Below, one piece after another: positions 1 to 6,022 of a stretch of 6,022 nucleotides of DNA; position 1 is the stretch's first letter; each line of letters opens with the position of its first letter. This DNA is from Bacillaceae bacterium (GTDB lineage: Bacteria; Bacillota; Bacilli; Bacillales; Amphibacillaceae), in NCBI GenBank assembly GCA_030152985.1, contig JASLIE010000141.1, positions 1-6,022 on the forward strand. The letters run 5' to 3'. The translations under genes were made by a program, and so were the position numbers. Under the pieces are notes generated by a model, which did not search any database, had not been told where the DNA came from, and saw only the letters and a program-made list of their open reading frames with translations.

Positions 1-932
1 ATTAATCGCATCAAAGCTTCTTTATAATCTGAATCAAGTGTCAGTGACTTCTGATAGAATTTTTTGGCTTTTGTAAAGTCATTTTTTGAATATTCTATTT
101 CACCTGCTAAAAAATAAAGCTCTTTATTAAACTCATCGTAAAGTAAGGCTTTTTCTAACGTTTTTTCTGCTTCATTTAAACGATTTACTTTTAAGTACAT
201 TTTAATCAGTTCAGGATAAACTGAATGATAATTATCGTCTCTATTTAGGAGTTCTTCCCAGATTTCAATGGCACGTTCTGATTTATCAATTTGACTAGCA
301 GTAAAACCGTATTTGAATAAAACATCATTCGATTTATTCTTAATTTGTTGATAATAGTTAAGTGCTGATTCATATTCACCTATAAGTGCCAATGATTCAG
401 CCACACGTTCGTTTACATCAACACCGTTAATCTCATCTGCTGATTTAAGTACTTGTTCATAATAAGGTAGGCTTGCTTTATACTTACCTGTTGAAAAGTA
501 AAGCTCTGCTAAGGCAAAGTCAATTATAAATTCATTTGGCTCTAACTGCTTAGCTTCTTTTAATTTATTTTCAGCGACTTCATAAAGTCCTTGAACCTGA
601 TAGAGATCTGCTAATTGGATAAGAGCATGTAAATAAAATTCATCCGTTTCTTTAATTGAGCTCAATAATTGAATCGCTTCATTATCATTTTCTTGTTCAA
701 TTTTTATCGAGGATAAGGCGATTTTCAATTGACTATCTAATGGATACTTATGAGCAAGTCGACTAAAAACCTCTGTTGCTTCTTCTAAAAAACCCCAATC
801 AAAATAGAGTTCACCGATTGTATAAAGCTCATCATCATTTGCTTTTTTAGAAAGCCTTTCAATTAATCGAAGTGCTTCTTCCATTTTATTTTCTTCTAAT
901 AACTGAAGTGCAATCTGTAATTCGCTAATCAT
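1..932 (-). CDS. ypiA: Tetratricopeptide-repeat protein, YpiA-like (3' end cut by window edge)
   Basis: Open reading frame of 310 complete codons with no stop before the window edge, so the C-terminus is missing. The start is ATG at 932 (MISELQIALQLLEENKMEEA), preceded by GAGGAG at 948-943 with a 10-nt spacer; the nearby ATG at 937 hits a stop after two codons. The protein is built of helical TPR units throughout: repeated pairs such as DELYTIGELYFDWGFLEEA, ALIQLADLYQVQGLYEVAE, IDFALAELYFSTGKYKASL and KELYFLAGEIEYSKNDFTKA carry the small and aromatic residue spacing of TPRs, about one every 34 residues. No signal peptide or membrane segment is visible, so it is probably cytosolic. From memory, B. 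subtilis YpiA (about 423 aa, directly downstream of the EPSP synthase gene) has similar stretches, including DLYQ.QGL.EV and YGFTA; that assignment needs alignment. TPR arrays mediate protein contacts. The partner and function are not evident here. Confidence 0.88.
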   Translation of the reverse strand, partial: MISELQIALQLLEENKMEEALRLIERLSKKANDDELYTIGELYFDWGFLEEATEVFSRLAHKYPLDSQLKIALSSIKIEQENDNEAIQLLSSIKETDEFYLHALIQLADLYQVQGLYEVAENKLKEAKQLEPNEFIIDFALAELYFSTGKYKASLPYYEQVLKSADEINGVDVNERVAESLALIGEYESALNYYQQIKNKSNDVLFKYGFTASQIDKSERAIEIWEELLNRDDNYHSVYPELIKMYLKVNRLNEAEKTLEKALLYDEFNKELYFLAGEIEYSKNDFTKAKKFYQKSLTLDSDYKEALMRL

Positions 933-957
933 TTCATCACATCTCCTCTAGTGAAAC

Positions 958-986
958 AAAAGAACCTACACAATGTAGATTCTTTT
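958..986 (-). terminator. Hairpin between aroA and ypiA, terminator-like and usable on both strands
   Basis: Read on the minus strand, two 13-nt arms (AAAAGAATCTACA and TGTAGGTTCTTTT) pair completely except for one G-U wobble and enclose a 3-nt loop (TTG). The 3' arm ends in TTCTTTT and is followed by GTTTC, giving a modest U-rich tail just 7 nt after the aroA stop codon. On the plus strand the same palindrome also ends in a T run. This fits a Rho-independent terminator for the aromatic operon. The stem is AT-rich (four G-C pairs) and the U tract is interrupted, so termination may be incomplete. It may instead lie in the ypiA leader, because a candidate promoter overlaps the aroA stop just upstream. 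Confidence 0.65.
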
Positions 987-989
987 AAA

Positions 990-1018
990 ATTTTATAGTA
1001 GTTTTTGAAAATCTTCAA
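990..1018 (-). promoter_or_regulatory. Candidate sigma-A promoter for ypiA
   Basis: TTGAAG (1018-1013, four of six matches to TTGACA) and TAAAAT (995-990, five of six to TATAAT) are separated by exactly 17 bp. The -10 box contains the aroA stop codon (995-993). A start about 7 nt downstream, near 983-982, would give a leader of about 50 nt beginning inside the 5' arm of the hairpin at 986-958. No promoter fits between the hairpin and the ypiA start, which are only 25 nt apart, so a separate ypiA promoter would have to lie about here or inside aroA. AT-rich DNA yields such matches by chance, so this is only a candidate. Confidence 0.35.
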
Positions 1019-2276
1019 GAAATTCAGGATAGGAAATTGCAATTGGTGAAATATCATCAATCTCAACCGCTCCTTTTGTCACTAGTGAAGCAATAATCGC
1101 TGTCATAGCCATTCGATGATCAAAATAACTCTTTACCTTTGCTCCATGTAATTTTTGCTCACCATTTATAATCATGCCATCTTCTAACTCCTCGACTTGG
1201 GCACCAAATGAAGTGAGCATTTCAACTGTTGCTTTGATACGATCTGTTTCTTTAACACGTAATTCTTTAGCCTCTCTAATCATAGTTTTTCCCTTAGCTT
1301 GTGTTGCAAGTAAGGCAATAATAGGAATTTCATCTATTAAAAGAGGAATCAAGTCTCCTTTTATTTCAAGGCCTTTTAATTCAGAGTGCTTAACCGTCAA
1401 ATTACCTACTTTTTCACCATTCTCTTCCCTCACTGAATCATAAGTAAGGTCAGCTCCCATTGCTTTAACTACTCTTAAAATACCATCTCTTGTTTTATTT
1501 AAACCTATATTTTTAAGAGTCACTGAACTTTGAGGGGCGAGTAAAGCTCCAACAATAAAAAAAGCGGCAGAAGAAATATCTCCTGGAACATTCACTTTTT
1601 TTCCCACTAAATTAGGCTGAGGTCTAACAGTAACTTTTAAACCTTCAGTTTCTACATCCGCACCAAAGGCACGAAGCATATTTTCAGTATGATCACGTGT
1701 ATAATTTCGCTCGGTCAAGACTGACTGATCTTTAGCAAACAAACTTGCAAAAATTAATGCAGACTTAACTTGCGCACTTTCTACTGGAATCTCATATGTT
1801 AAAGCATTTAGTCTCTGACCGTCGATTGCGATCGGTAGATAATTTCCCTCTTCTCTACCAATAATTTGAGCATTCATTTTTCTTAATGGATTGACTACCC
1901 GCTTCATGGGACGCTCAGTTAAATAGGCATCTCCGTGACAAATAGCAGTCAAATTTAAACCAGATAGAATTCCTATCATGAGCCTTGCTGTTGTGCCAGA
2001 ATTACCAAAATATAAAGGGTTCTTAGGTGAAATAAAATGTTCATACCCCTTACTTTTTATCTCAACTCGGCAGCCTTTTTGATCGATTTTTACTCCCAGC
2101 TCTTTAAAAACTTGAATTGTACGCTGACAATCTTCACCGTCCAAAAAGTTATGAATTAGGGTTCTACCTTTAGCCAAAGAACCTATCATAATCGCACGAT
2201 GTGAAATTGATTTGTCACCAGGCATTTCTAAAGCACCTTTTAAAGACGCCTGATAGTTTTCAAATTTAACTGACAT
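993..2276 (-). CDS. aroA: 3-phosphoshikimate 1-carboxyvinyltransferase (EPSP synthase)
   Basis: Transfers the enolpyruvyl group of PEP to shikimate 3-phosphate to give EPSP, the penultimate step to chorismate, in the cytosol. The chosen start is ATG at 2276 (MSVKFENYQ), giving 427 aa, close to the B. subtilis enzyme. A longer frame from GTG at 2288 would add only MRWT and would consume the ribosome binding site. With the ATG as residue 1, family motifs appear in order: GDKSISHR 20-27 (Lys22), GNSGTTARL 91-99, RPMKR 122-126, SAQVKSA 167-173, RDHTENM 194-200, PGDISSAAFF 231-240, DEIPIIAL 315-322 (catalytic Asp315), RVKETDR 340-346 and DHRMAM 386-391. Gly94, in GNSGTT, aligns with the E. coli Gly96 that lies next to the PEP/glyphosate pocket; the Ala found there in CP4-type insensitive enzymes is absent. 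It is the last aromatic gene of the operon, 12 nt after tyrA. B. subtilis calls this gene aroE. Confidence 0.97.
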   Translation of the reverse strand: MSVKFENYQASLKGALEMPGDKSISHRAIMIGSLAKGRTLIHNFLDGEDCQRTIQVFKELGVKIDQKGCRVEIKSKGYEHFISPKNPLYFGNSGTTARLMIGILSGLNLTAICHGDAYLTERPMKRVVNPLRKMNAQIIGREEGNYLPIAIDGQRLNALTYEIPVESAQVKSALIFASLFAKDQSVLTERNYTRDHTENMLRAFGADVETEGLKVTVRPQPNLVGKKVNVPGDISSAAFFIVGALLAPQSSVTLKNIGLNKTRDGILRVVKAMGADLTYDSVREENGEKVGNLTVKHSELKGLEIKGDLIPLLIDEIPIIALLATQAKGKTMIREAKELRVKETDRIKATVEMLTSFGAQVEELEDGMIINGEQKLHGAKVKSYFDHRMAMTAIIASLVTKGAVEIDDISPIAISYPEFLEDFQKLL

Positions 2277-2280
2277 AGTC

Positions 2281-2286
2281 CACCTC
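2281..2286 (-). promoter_or_regulatory. Ribosome binding site deciding the aroA start
   Basis: GAGGTG, a good match to the Bacillus Shine-Dalgarno sequence, lies with its GAGG core 6 nt before the ATG at 2276. The alternative GTG start (2288-2286) directly follows the tyrA stop and overlaps this site, with only a weak purine context upstream. This supports the shorter 427-aa AroA. Confidence 0.8.
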
Positions 2287-2288
2287 AC

Positions 2289-3389
2289 TTAGATACTAAT
2301 CGAGACATCATATCCGTTATTTTCAAGCAATCTACATGTACGCAACTGGTCCTCTTTTGAAAACACAGTAAGACGTAAAGCACCATCTATATTTTCTCTA
2401 ATCTCTAAAATACGTATATTTCTTAAGCTGATATTGTTTTCTGCTAACAGTGTAGCAACCCTAGCGATTGAACCTGGCTTATCTTTGATATCCACATAAA
2501 CATCATAAAATGCTGGCAGAGCGCCTCGTGTACTATCAGTTCCTAATCCATCACGATAATCCTTAGCTTGCTTTAAATAATTAACCATTGCCTCAGAATG
2601 ATTTTTATCTAAAAACTCTTTCAAAGTAACCATCTCATTAATCCAATCTTGTAGCAAGCGTGACATTTTATCTCCATTATGTGAAAAGATATCTTGCCAC
2701 ATCTTAGGGTTACTTGAAGCGATTCGAGTAATATCACGAAATCCCCCAGCCGCTAATTCAGGTAAATAATGATGAACCTCTTCCCACTTTTTTGCTTGAT
2801 GAACAAGTGATGAGGCAATTAAATGTGGAAAATGAGAAATAACGCTTGTCATCTCATCATGTTCATTTGGATTTAAAACGAGAAAATTACTTTTTGTTCC
2901 TCGTAGCACTTCCTTTAAACTTATTAATTCACTTTTCTTCTCTTTATTAAGTGGTGTCAAACAATAAATTGCATTCTCAAAAAGATGTGCCTTAGCTGCT
3001 GTAATTCCTGTTTTATGTGAGCCTGCCATCGGATGTCCACCAATGAAGGTTATTTTTTCATTTTTTAGTTGCTTTGCGCAATCTGTTATTGACCCTTTGA
3101 CTGAACTCACATCAGAAATAATGACAGAATGCTTAAACTCAACTGGATCTAGCTCTTTTAATAAACTGATTGTTTGCGAAATAGGTGCTGCTAAAATAAT
3201 AATGTGTGCTTGTTCTGCTTCTCTTAAAAAATCCTCTGATTTTCTACTTATAATTTCTTGTTGAAAAGCATAATCAACGGAGTCTTTATTTAAATCATAA
3301 CCAATTACCTCATATTTAGTTTTATCAATAGTCATTGCAATAGACCCACCAATTAACCCCAGTCCAGCAATGATGACTGTTTGCTTCAT
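2289..3389 (-). CDS. tyrA: Prephenate dehydrogenase with C-terminal ACT domain
   Basis: Oxidatively decarboxylates prephenate to 4-hydroxyphenylpyruvate using NAD+, committing carbon to tyrosine; cytosolic. At 366 aa it matches the length of Bacillus TyrA. The N-terminus is a Rossmann fold with the dinucleotide motif GLGLIGGS (residues 9-16), followed by an acidic residue at the end of beta-2 (YDLN, Asp32) that favours NAD+. GGHPMAGS (117-124), SHFPHLIAS (185-193, with two histidines) and GGFRDITRIASSNPKMW (215-231) are the substrate-pocket and helical dimerisation segments of the TyrA family. From about residue 296 an ACT domain (DVYVDIKDKPGSIARVATLL) runs to the end, consistent with feedback by tyrosine, though the ligand is inferred. 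The ATG at 3389 is preceded by AAAGAGGT (3403-3396) with a 6-nt gap. It follows hisC by 19 nt and precedes aroA by 12 nt. The family assignment is secure. Confidence 0.97.
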   Translation of the reverse strand: MKQTVIIAGLGLIGGSIAMTIDKTKYEVIGYDLNKDSVDYAFQQEIISRKSEDFLREAEQAHIIILAAPISQTISLLKELDPVEFKHSVIISDVSSVKGSITDCAKQLKNEKITFIGGHPMAGSHKTGITAAKAHLFENAIYCLTPLNKEKKSELISLKEVLRGTKSNFLVLNPNEHDEMTSVISHFPHLIASSLVHQAKKWEEVHHYLPELAAGGFRDITRIASSNPKMWQDIFSHNGDKMSRLLQDWINEMVTLKEFLDKNHSEAMVNYLKQAKDYRDGLGTDSTRGALPAFYDVYVDIKDKPGSIARVATLLAENNISLRNIRILEIRENIDGALRLTVFSKEDQLRTCRLLENNGYDVSISI

Positions 3390-3408
3390 AAATGTACCTC
3401 TTTACTTT

Positions 3409-4491
3409 TTATTGTAAGCTATTTAACAAAGCCTGCATAAATTCTCTCATATCTTCTTGCCTTCCGAGTGTTACTCGAATGGTCTCTGGATAACCAAGTA
3501 ACTCACCTGGACGAATAATAAAACCTTGTTTTAATAGCTTTTCTGATATAATAAATCCTGACTGATTAACTTTAATTAATAAAAAATTTGCTTCGGATGG
3601 ATAATAGTCAATCTTTTCTTTTTCCAAAAAGTCGATTAACTCATTTTTCACCTTCAAATTTTCAAGATAAGTATTTTCGATAAAAGTTTGATCCTCTAGT
3701 GCAATACTTGCTAACTCTTGTGAAAGACTTGTTGTATTGAAGGCACCTCTAATAACATTTAAATGTTCTGCTAAGGCTTCATTCATTAGCCCATAACCTA
3801 ATCTAAGCGCAGCGAGTCCATAGGCCTTTGAAAAGGTCCTTAAAATGATGAGATTCGAATATTTATGAATTAATTCAAGTGAGTCATATCTTTTTGATTT
3901 CTCAACATATTCATAATAAGCTTCATCTAAAACAACAACAATATCTTCTCTAAGCTCATCTAAAAAAAATTCTATATCAGAAAAATCCAGTAAAGTTCCT
4001 GTCGGATTATCTGGTGCACAAATCCAAATCAACTTCGTTTCATTAGTTACAGCATTCTGCATAGCATCAAGATTATGATAGCCATTAACTGTTGGTACTT
4101 CAACAACTTCCGCACCTTCAATTAAACTGTGATGTTTATAAAGTGAAAAAGTTGACTCTGCCATAATTGTCCTATCTCCTGCTTCAAGATAAGCTCGAGT
4201 GATTAAAGCAATCAATTCTTCTGAACCGTGTCCAAACACAATTTTTTCTTCATTTATATTTAAAGTGTTTGCAAGTTTAGTTCGCACTCGTCCCGCATAA
4301 CCGTCTGGATAAACTTCTAATGAATGAGTCAGTCTCTCAAAATGTTCCTTTAAGCTAGGTGAGTAAACATAAGGATTTTCATTCGAAGCTAATTTAACTA
4401 TTTTATCAAGTCCATACTTTTCCTTTACTTCGTGTGTTTGCATCCCTTGCTTATAAGGGGATAATTGGGTCAATATCTTTTTACCTAGCAT
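3409..4491 (-). CDS. hisC: Histidinol-phosphate / aromatic aminotransferase
   Basis: PLP-dependent fold type I aminotransferase of the HisC family, 360 aa, a usual length. Visible landmarks: SNENPY (36-41), YPDGYAGRVR (61-70), HGSEELI (88-94, phosphate-binding region), APDNPTGT (159-166, Asn162), VLDEAYYEY (187-195; Asp189 contacts the PLP ring nitrogen, Tyr192 its O3'), TFSKAYGLAALRLGY (219-233; Lys222 forms the Schiff base, Arg230 binds PLP phosphate) and IRVTLG (338-343, Arg339 for the substrate carboxylate). In B. subtilis the equivalent hisC in the aromatic supraoperon serves both histidine synthesis and transamination of phenylpyruvate and 4-hydroxyphenylpyruvate. Its position here next to tyrA, with no his genes in the window, suggests the same double role (inference). 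The ATG at 4491 has AAGGAGA at 4507-4501, directly abutting the aroH stop codon, with a 9-nt spacer. Confidence 0.95.
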   Translation of the reverse strand: MLGKKILTQLSPYKQGMQTHEVKEKYGLDKIVKLASNENPYVYSPSLKEHFERLTHSLEVYPDGYAGRVRTKLANTLNINEEKIVFGHGSEELIALITRAYLEAGDRTIMAESTFSLYKHHSLIEGAEVVEVPTVNGYHNLDAMQNAVTNETKLIWICAPDNPTGTLLDFSDIEFFLDELREDIVVVLDEAYYEYVEKSKRYDSLELIHKYSNLIILRTFSKAYGLAALRLGYGLMNEALAEHLNVIRGAFNTTSLSQELASIALEDQTFIENTYLENLKVKNELIDFLEKEKIDYYPSEANFLLIKVNQSGFIISEKLLKQGFIIRPGELLGYPETIRVTLGRQEDMREFMQALLNSLQ

Positions 4492-4507
4492 TCAGTCAAA
4501 TCTCCTT

Positions 4508-4873
4508 TTATACATTTGATAAATCTGGTCTTAATTTAATCGCATCATTTTTAAAAATATGTTTAATTTCTTTTTGTGTTTTTTTAATTTCTGCTACCAT
4601 CATGACACGAATACATTTGGGTAAACTGTTTGGAACTGGAATTTCACGCATACACATAACTGGAACGTATTGCCATCCCTCAAGTTCACGTACTGCTTTT
4701 GCAGGAAAGCTAGCGTTTAAATCTTCTGTAACTGAAAAGAAGATATGTGAAACTTGCTCAGGAGAAACATCATTTTCTTCTATCATTTCTTTCACAACTT
4801 CAACTGTCGCTAGCAAAATTTCATTTTCACTATTTTTTACAACCGTTGTTGCTCCTCTAATGCCTCGTGTCAT
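4508..4873 (-). CDS. aroH: Chorismate mutase, AroH class
   Basis: Rearranges chorismate to prephenate, the branch point toward Tyr and Phe. It is 121 aa with the trimeric pseudo-alpha/beta barrel signature of the Bacillus enzyme (127 aa), not the all-helical AroQ type. Recognisable segments: RGIRGATTV (3-11), SFPAKAVRELEGWQYVPVMC (55-74) and KCIRVMM (86-92). Active-site residues known in B. subtilis AroH map as Arg7 to Arg6, Phe57 to Phe56, Arg63 to Arg62, Cys75 to Cys74, Glu78 to Glu77, Arg90 to Arg89 and Arg116 to Arg115. The exception is Tyr108, which is Phe107 here. The extreme C-terminal tail after RPDLS is about six residues shorter. The start ATG overlaps the aroB stop by 4 nt (ATGA) and has GAAGGAG at 4891-4885 inside aroB, so translation is probably coupled. 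In B. subtilis trpE follows this gene; here hisC does. Confidence 0.96.
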   Translation of the reverse strand: MTRGIRGATTVVKNSENEILLATVEVVKEMIEENDVSPEQVSHIFFSVTEDLNASFPAKAVRELEGWQYVPVMCMREIPVPNSLPKCIRVMMVAEIKKTQKEIKHIFKNDAIKLRPDLSNV

Positions 4874-5940
4874 CTTTTATCAAACTCCTTCATAAATTCA
4901 TTTAAATGTTCGAGTAATAGGTCATCAGATACATTTTTAACAACTGGATTTCCGATTGACTTTAATAAAACCATTTGAATCACTTGATCTTTAGTTTTTT
5001 TATCAGACTTCATTCTAGAAAGTAACTTTCTTGGATGAATAAAGGGGAGTGTTAATGGATAATCATTTTGTCTTAACCAATCTTTATATGACGCAATATT
5101 TAAATCTACTTTATATATCGTTTCACTCAAACGGAACGCAAAAATCATTCCAAGCGCAACAGCTTCACCATGAGTTATTTTTCCATAACCAAGCTCAGCT
5201 TCAAGCGCATGACTTAAGGTGTGACCTAGATTTAAATACATTCGTATATTTGACTCATATTCATCTTTTTCTACAATATCTCTTTTTATTTGAATTCCTC
5301 TAGCTAAATCCTTAATTAAAGTCGAACGATTTAATTGTTTGATATTAGTTGATAGAATTCTATTTACAAGTTCAGGATCAGCTAAATATGCTTCTTTTAT
5401 AATTTCTGCATAGCCTGATCTAACCTCATGATTGGGTAAGCTCTCTAGCGTTTCAACATCATAAATAACTGCTTTTGGAGGATAGAAAGCTCCTATTAAA
5501 TTCTTTCCGACTTCATGATTAATAGCCACCTTCCCTCCGACACTGCTATCATGTGCAAGTATAGTTGTTGGTATCTGAACAAAATCAACTCCACGCATAA
5601 ATGTTGCAGCTGCAAATCCTGTTAAATCACCAACAACCCCCCCACCTAAAGCGATAAAAAGAGAAGTACGATCTAAACCGTTTTTTAAGGCACTTGTTTG
5701 AATATCATAATAATTTTCAATTGATTTTGAACCCTCACCTACAGGAACAATATGTGTGTGAAAATTTGCATGACTTAATTGACTTTCAATATCTTTCAAA
5801 TAGAGTTTAGCAATTATCTCATCTGTAATAATTAAGCCTGATGTGTATGTCTTAATTAATTCTTTTAACTTAAACCTGATTCCTTCACCAATATAGACCT
5901 TATAACTCTGAGTCCTTGCTTTTACTTTAATCTCTTCCAT
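4870..5940 (-). CDS. aroB: 3-dehydroquinate synthase
   Basis: Converts DAHP to 3-dehydroquinate, the second shikimate-pathway step, using bound NAD+ and a divalent metal (Zn or Co); cytosolic. It is 356 aa, the normal bacterial length. The N-terminal Rossmann-like half has ALGGGVVGDLTGFAAATFMR (97-116), then QIPTTILAHDSSVGGKVAIN (122-141) and KNLIGAFYPP (146-155). Metal ligands are predicted at Glu179 (SGYAEIIKEA), His240 (LNLGHTLSHALE, 236-247) and His257 (HGEAVALGM, 257-265). Near the C-terminus, DKKTKDQVIQMVLL (313-326) matches the family pattern, but Gln319 stands where Gly is common. The ATG at 5940 comes 1 nt after the aroC stop and has only a weak Shine-Dalgarno (AAGAG at 5954-5950), suggesting translational coupling to aroC. 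The start fits the family N-terminus (YKVYIGEG at 13-20). Confidence 0.97.
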   Translation of the reverse strand: MEEIKVKARTQSYKVYIGEGIRFKLKELIKTYTSGLIITDEIIAKLYLKDIESQLSHANFHTHIVPVGEGSKSIENYYDIQTSALKNGLDRTSLFIALGGGVVGDLTGFAAATFMRGVDFVQIPTTILAHDSSVGGKVAINHEVGKNLIGAFYPPKAVIYDVETLESLPNHEVRSGYAEIIKEAYLADPELVNRILSTNIKQLNRSTLIKDLARGIQIKRDIVEKDEYESNIRMYLNLGHTLSHALEAELGYGKITHGEAVALGMIFAFRLSETIYKVDLNIASYKDWLRQNDYPLTLPFIHPRKLLSRMKSDKKTKDQVIQMVLLKSIGNPVVKNVSDDLLLEHLNEFMKEFDKR

Positions 5941-5941
5941 C

Positions 5942-6022
5942 TTAAAACACTCTTAAAGCTTCTCTATATTCATCAAGTTGTTTTTTAAGCACAGGAAATT
6001 GATCACTATTAAATTGTTCGAT
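5942..6022 (-). CDS. aroC: Chorismate synthase, C-terminal fragment (5' part outside window)
   Basis: The last 26 codons and TAA stop of an open frame entering from the high-coordinate edge; the residues end in EYREALRVF. The fragment begins IEQFNSDQF and lines up, from memory, with the end of B. subtilis chorismate synthase, which has VEQFGLDQI at the same place and finishes with a similar charged helix ending in EF. Chorismate synthase eliminates phosphate from EPSP to make chorismate using reduced FMN. The operon order (this gene immediately before aroB) supports the call, and B. subtilis names it aroF. No catalytic motif lies in the visible part. The stop is 1 nt from the aroB start. Confidence 0.82.
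   Translation of the reverse strand: MEQFNSDQFPVLKKQLDEYREALRVF

Larger units (their letters stand above)
993..6022 (-). other. Aromatic amino acid operon aroC-aroB-aroH-hisC-tyrA-aroA (trp genes absent)
   Basis: Six co-directional genes with junctions of +1, -4, +16, +19 and +12 nt and no visible internal terminator, ending at the hairpin at 986-958. This is the flank structure of the B. subtilis supraoperon without its trpEDCFBA core, and resembles the Listeria order as I recall it. The operon promoter and any leader control (for example T-box or TRAP) would lie beyond the high-coordinate edge and cannot be assessed. Confidence 0.85.

Noticed and set aside
1174..1443. Plus-strand open frame of 89 codons inside aroA
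   Set aside because: Antisense to conserved EPSP synthase motifs, with no recognisable domain and no convincing ribosome binding site.
2277..2288. Four-residue N-terminal extension of AroA from a GTG start
   Set aside because: The extension overlaps the GAGGTG ribosome binding site and adds residues not expected for the family.
3043..3264. Plus-strand open frame of 73 codons inside tyrA
   Set aside because: Antisense shadow of the Rossmann-fold region of tyrA; nothing recognisable in the translation.
4508..4600. Possible internal promoter in the 3' end of aroH ahead of hisC
   Set aside because: Several AT-rich hexamers occur, but no -35/-10 pair with good matches and 16-18 bp spacing stood out from the background.
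4434..4895. Plus-strand open frame of 153 codons covering aroH and the hisC 5' end
   Set aside because: It lies antisense to the well-supported aroH and hisC genes, has low-complexity Ser/Phe/Thr-rich composition typical of a complementary-strand reading, and shows no family motif.
5049..5303. Plus-strand open frame of 84 codons inside aroB
   Set aside because: Antisense to the aroB metal-binding region; a Leu/His/Phe-rich reading with no domain.

Overview
The window reads almost entirely on the minus strand and is a compact aromatic amino acid operon from a low-G+C Gram-positive bacterium. Three things point to Bacillales: AT-rich sequence with AT-biased codon use; an AroH-type (not AroQ-type) monofunctional chorismate mutase; and the order aroC-aroB-aroH-hisC-tyrA-aroA followed by a YpiA-like TPR gene. 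This order matches the flanks of the Bacillus subtilis aromatic supraoperon and, as I recall, the Listeria arrangement. I cannot name the genus from sequence alone.

Layout in transcription order, from high to low coordinates: the 3' end of aroC (chorismate synthase, 26 residues left); aroB (3-dehydroquinate synthase); aroH (chorismate mutase); hisC (histidinol-phosphate / aromatic aminotransferase); tyrA (prephenate dehydrogenase with an ACT domain); aroA (EPSP synthase, called aroE in B. subtilis). A hairpin of about 29 nt follows, then the first 310 codons of a tetratricopeptide-repeat gene resembling B. subtilis ypiA, which runs off the low-coordinate edge. The six aromatic genes are separated by -4 to +19 nt, so they are almost certainly co-transcribed from a promoter upstream of the window.

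Together these enzymes supply an early shikimate step (AroB), the last two steps to chorismate (AroA, AroC), conversion to prephenate (AroH), oxidation to 4-hydroxyphenylpyruvate (TyrA) and transamination to tyrosine or phenylalanine (HisC). Missing from the window are DAHP synthase, AroD, shikimate dehydrogenase, shikimate kinase, prephenate dehydratase and all tryptophan genes. The trpEDCFBA block that sits between aroH and hisC in B. subtilis is absent; only 16 nt lie there.

I see no mobile element, CRISPR array, tRNA, rRNA or undescribed system. This is an ordinary core-metabolism region. The points most worth a second look are the aroA/ypiA junction, where a terminator-like hairpin lies against a candidate sigma-A promoter, the trp-less join between aroH and hisC, and a Tyr-to-Phe change in the AroH active site. 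No gene-free stretch longer than 300 bases is present.
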